A stretch of 55,180 bases of DNA from contig CACOIM010000005.1 of assembly GCA_902627325.1 (NCBI GenBank), forward strand, positions 1 to 55,180, in the 5' to 3' direction. Below are positions 53,462 to 55,180 of the stretch, piece after piece. Both the position numbers and the translations under genes were made by a program. This DNA is from an uncultured Prochlorococcus sp. (GTDB taxonomy: Bacteria > Cyanobacteriota > Cyanobacteriia > PCC-6307 > Cyanobiaceae). The notes under the pieces were generated by a model. It was not told where the DNA came from. It saw only the letters and a program-made list of their open reading frames with translations, and ran no database searches. Each line of letters opens with the position of its first letter. Within the stretch, counting starts at the first letter, position 1.

Positions 53462-53731
53462 TTACATCACATTCGGACAATGTATACCTATTACATAAAT
53501 AGAAAGGATTTCTGCATTAACGGGTGTTAGCTTGTTTTTTTTTGAAACGTAACTCACTGCTTCATCGGAACTAGCTGAAATACCTCTTTTATTTAATTCC
53601 TTAAATTTATTACACATTTCTATTGCATCTTTTGGATTTTTCTTAACGCTTTCCAAAAGATTAGATTGAGCATGAACAATATTCATACTTAGTAGAAAAA
53701 AGACTGAGAAATAAAGAGAATTTTTGATCAT
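53462..53731 (-). CDS. Small secreted hypothetical protein
   Basis: ORF 89 aa; N-terminal signal peptide (LYFSVFFLLSMNIVHAQ), two cysteines in the mature region. Confidence 0.6.
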   Translation of the reverse strand: MIKNSLYFSVFFLLSMNIVHAQSNLLESVKKNPKDAIEMCNKFKELNKRGISASSDEAVSYVSKKNKLTPVNAEILSIYVIGIHCPNVM

Positions 53732-53785
53732 ATTATTAATCCTATTAAATTCTACAATAAAAAAAATCTTTTACAAAAAAAAACT

Positions 53786-54184
53786 CTAAACAAGATCTTT
53801 TGATTTTTTAATCCAATCTTTTAATACTTTTTGATTTAAATCTGACTTTGTTCTAACTCCCATTCTTCTCTCTAGTCTACCTATCTTTTGTTTTAAAGAA
53901 TATGGATTTAATGTTGATAAAGTTTTTAAAGACCCTATACCTGCATGCAAAAGTAAATAGGCTTGATGAGGTGTCAAATTTAATTCGATTATGAATAGTG
54001 CTATTGCTCTAATTTTTTTTAATCTACTTTCTGTACATAAAGATTTCTTTTGCAGAAGGTGACTTATATTCATGTCATTTAATTTGTGAATGCTTTCCCA
54101 AGTATTCAAATTATTACTTTTTAGAAATTCTTTCTCATGTCTAAAGTTTGAAGGAAGAATTTCCAAGTCACTAATCTTACTCAT
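53786..54184 (-). CDS. DUF4332-like protein
   Basis: ORF 132 aa; two helix-hairpin-helix-like halves; overlaps the Ycf51-like gene by 8 bp. Confidence 0.7.
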   Translation of the reverse strand: MSKISDLEILPSNFRHEKEFLKSNNLNTWESIHKLNDMNISHLLQKKSLCTESRLKKIRAIALFIIELNLTPHQAYLLLHAGIGSLKTLSTLNPYSLKQKIGRLERRMGVRTKSDLNQKVLKDWIKKSKDLV

Positions 54185-54635
54185 CAGTTTTTGATTGCAT
54201 TAAAAAACTTTTTTCAATTTCGCCAAGAACAATAGGTTTACTAATACCTTCGGAAATCTTTTCAATAGCTCTGATTTTTATCTTTACTTTTTGACCAGAT
54301 CTACTTCCTCTTTTTAGATTTAATGATATCTGCTCTAATGTTGGTTCAACTGAAATCCCTTCAAAACCTTTATTCGCTTTGGCTATTATTAAATTCGTAC
54401 CATTATCATAGACTATTGGAGCATAAACAGCTCCTTCTACCTTGACGGTTTCAGTATAGCTTTGCAAAAAAGCCCAACTAAACAAAGATAATAAAAAAGA
54501 AAAAATTGTTGCTCCTGTCAAACGAAATTTTATTTTTAGATTAAAAAAAAATGTGATAACAGTTATCAAGAAAAGTATAATTCCTATAACACCAAATATT
54601 TTGGGGGTAGATTTTAATAGTTCAAAAAAAGACAT
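54177..54635 (-). CDS. Ycf51/DUF2518-like protein
   Basis: ORF 152 aa; two hydrophobic segments then 'LIIAKANKGFEGISVEPTLEQISLNLKRGSRSGQKVKIK'. Confidence 0.75.
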   Translation of the reverse strand: MSFFELLKSTPKIFGVIGIILFLITVITFFFNLKIKFRLTGATIFSFLLSLFSWAFLQSYTETVKVEGAVYAPIVYDNGTNLIIAKANKGFEGISVEPTLEQISLNLKRGSRSGQKVKIKIRAIEKISEGISKPIVLGEIEKSFLMQSKTDE

Positions 54636-54699
54636 TGACTGGCCTTAATCATTTTAATTTCTTATATTTTGATAGCCTACTCTATTTTAGGATTCTATT

Positions 54700-55180
54700 T
54701 TGAAAAAGAATGAATCTTCTAGAATAAATAAAAAATTACTTACTGTTTCTGCAATATTTGCGGTGGGTTTTTCCTTCTTGAACGGTTTGGAAGAAATATC
54801 AAAAAATATTTATCACTCGAAAAAAAATAATCTAGAACAACAAATAGGTCTAAACATAAATAAAAAAGTTGATTTAGGAAGTTTTGCTGGTTTAAGTTTT
54901 TTAGGCTTTTCACTAGATAATTCAAAAATTATTGGTAACCAAACAGATGGATCAGAGCTTAAAGCAGATAATATTATAGTTAGGTTTATGCCTTTAAGAT
55001 CCTTTTTTGGTAGGAAATGGGTTTTTAATATAGATGCTCGCAAGCTAAATATTGTTCTGCAAGAAGATTTTAATAAAGTAGGAAAGAGAAATTTTGATCA
55101 AAAAAGGTTAGCTAAGAAAAATTTTAATTATGAGTTTTATTTTAATCTAAGAAATAAATCTGATATGCAGTTATATGGTC
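54700..55180 (+). CDS. N-terminal part of a TamB/DUF490-like envelope protein, truncated by the window end
   Basis: Open frame from TTG at 54700 to the window edge; 'KKNESSRINKKLLTVSAIFAVGFSFLNGLEEI..' then a beta-rich TamB-like region. Confidence 0.65.
   Translation, partial: MKKNESSRINKKLLTVSAIFAVGFSFLNGLEEISKNIYHSKKNNLEQQIGLNINKKVDLGSFAGLSFLGFSLDNSKIIGNQTDGSELKADNIIVRFMPLRSFFGRKWVFNIDARKLNIVLQEDFNKVGKRNFDQKRLAKKNFNYEFYFNLRNKSDMQLYG

Noticed and set aside
54740-55043. Minus-strand ORFs 54740-54925 and 54813-55043
   Set aside because: Antisense to the open plus-strand TamB-like reading frame starting at 54700 that runs off the window.

Overview
AT-rich cyanobacterial chromosome segment with the gene content and codon bias of a high-light Prochlorococcus (assigned from protein families and gene order, not from a search). 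Densely coding, almost all core genes. Contents: alkane pathway (ADO, AAR) with accA and an SDR; folE, trpF, an M50-like membrane protein, a lipoate ligase; light-dependent (por) and dark-operative (chlL, chlB, chlN) protochlorophyllide reductases; an alpha-carboxysome locus (csoS1D, rdgB/ham1 on the opposite strand, csoS1, rbcL, rbcS, csoS2, csoSCA, csoS4A, csoS4B, acRAF-like); hisG, ABC exporter, GNAT, a linked glycosyltransferase pair, dnaA, GST-like, glutathione reductase, Na/Ca exchanger, pyrC, tRNA-Leu(UAA), ndhL, trpA, cyAbrB, group 2 sigma factor, hisIE, QueD-like, clpB, plastocyanin, hemE, glgB, a CocE-like hydrolase, and the start of a TamB/DUF490-like gene cut by the window end. No rRNA, CRISPR array, IS element or prophage was seen. 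I found no obviously new multi-gene defence or mobile system. The best second-look items are: (1) a GC-rich pair of adjacent perfect palindromes plus a 12-bp direct repeat and an LTTR-like inverted repeat in the csoS1 upstream region; (2) hairpins at the wide junctions of the carboxysome operon, including a terminator-like one between rbcS and csoS2; (3) a site-2-protease-like protein whose HExxH motif reads HQxxH; (4) a CsoS2 repeat that has lost both of its paired cysteines; (5) a bulged hairpin between chlB and chlL; (6) small uncharacterised proteins flanking the carboxysome and por loci.
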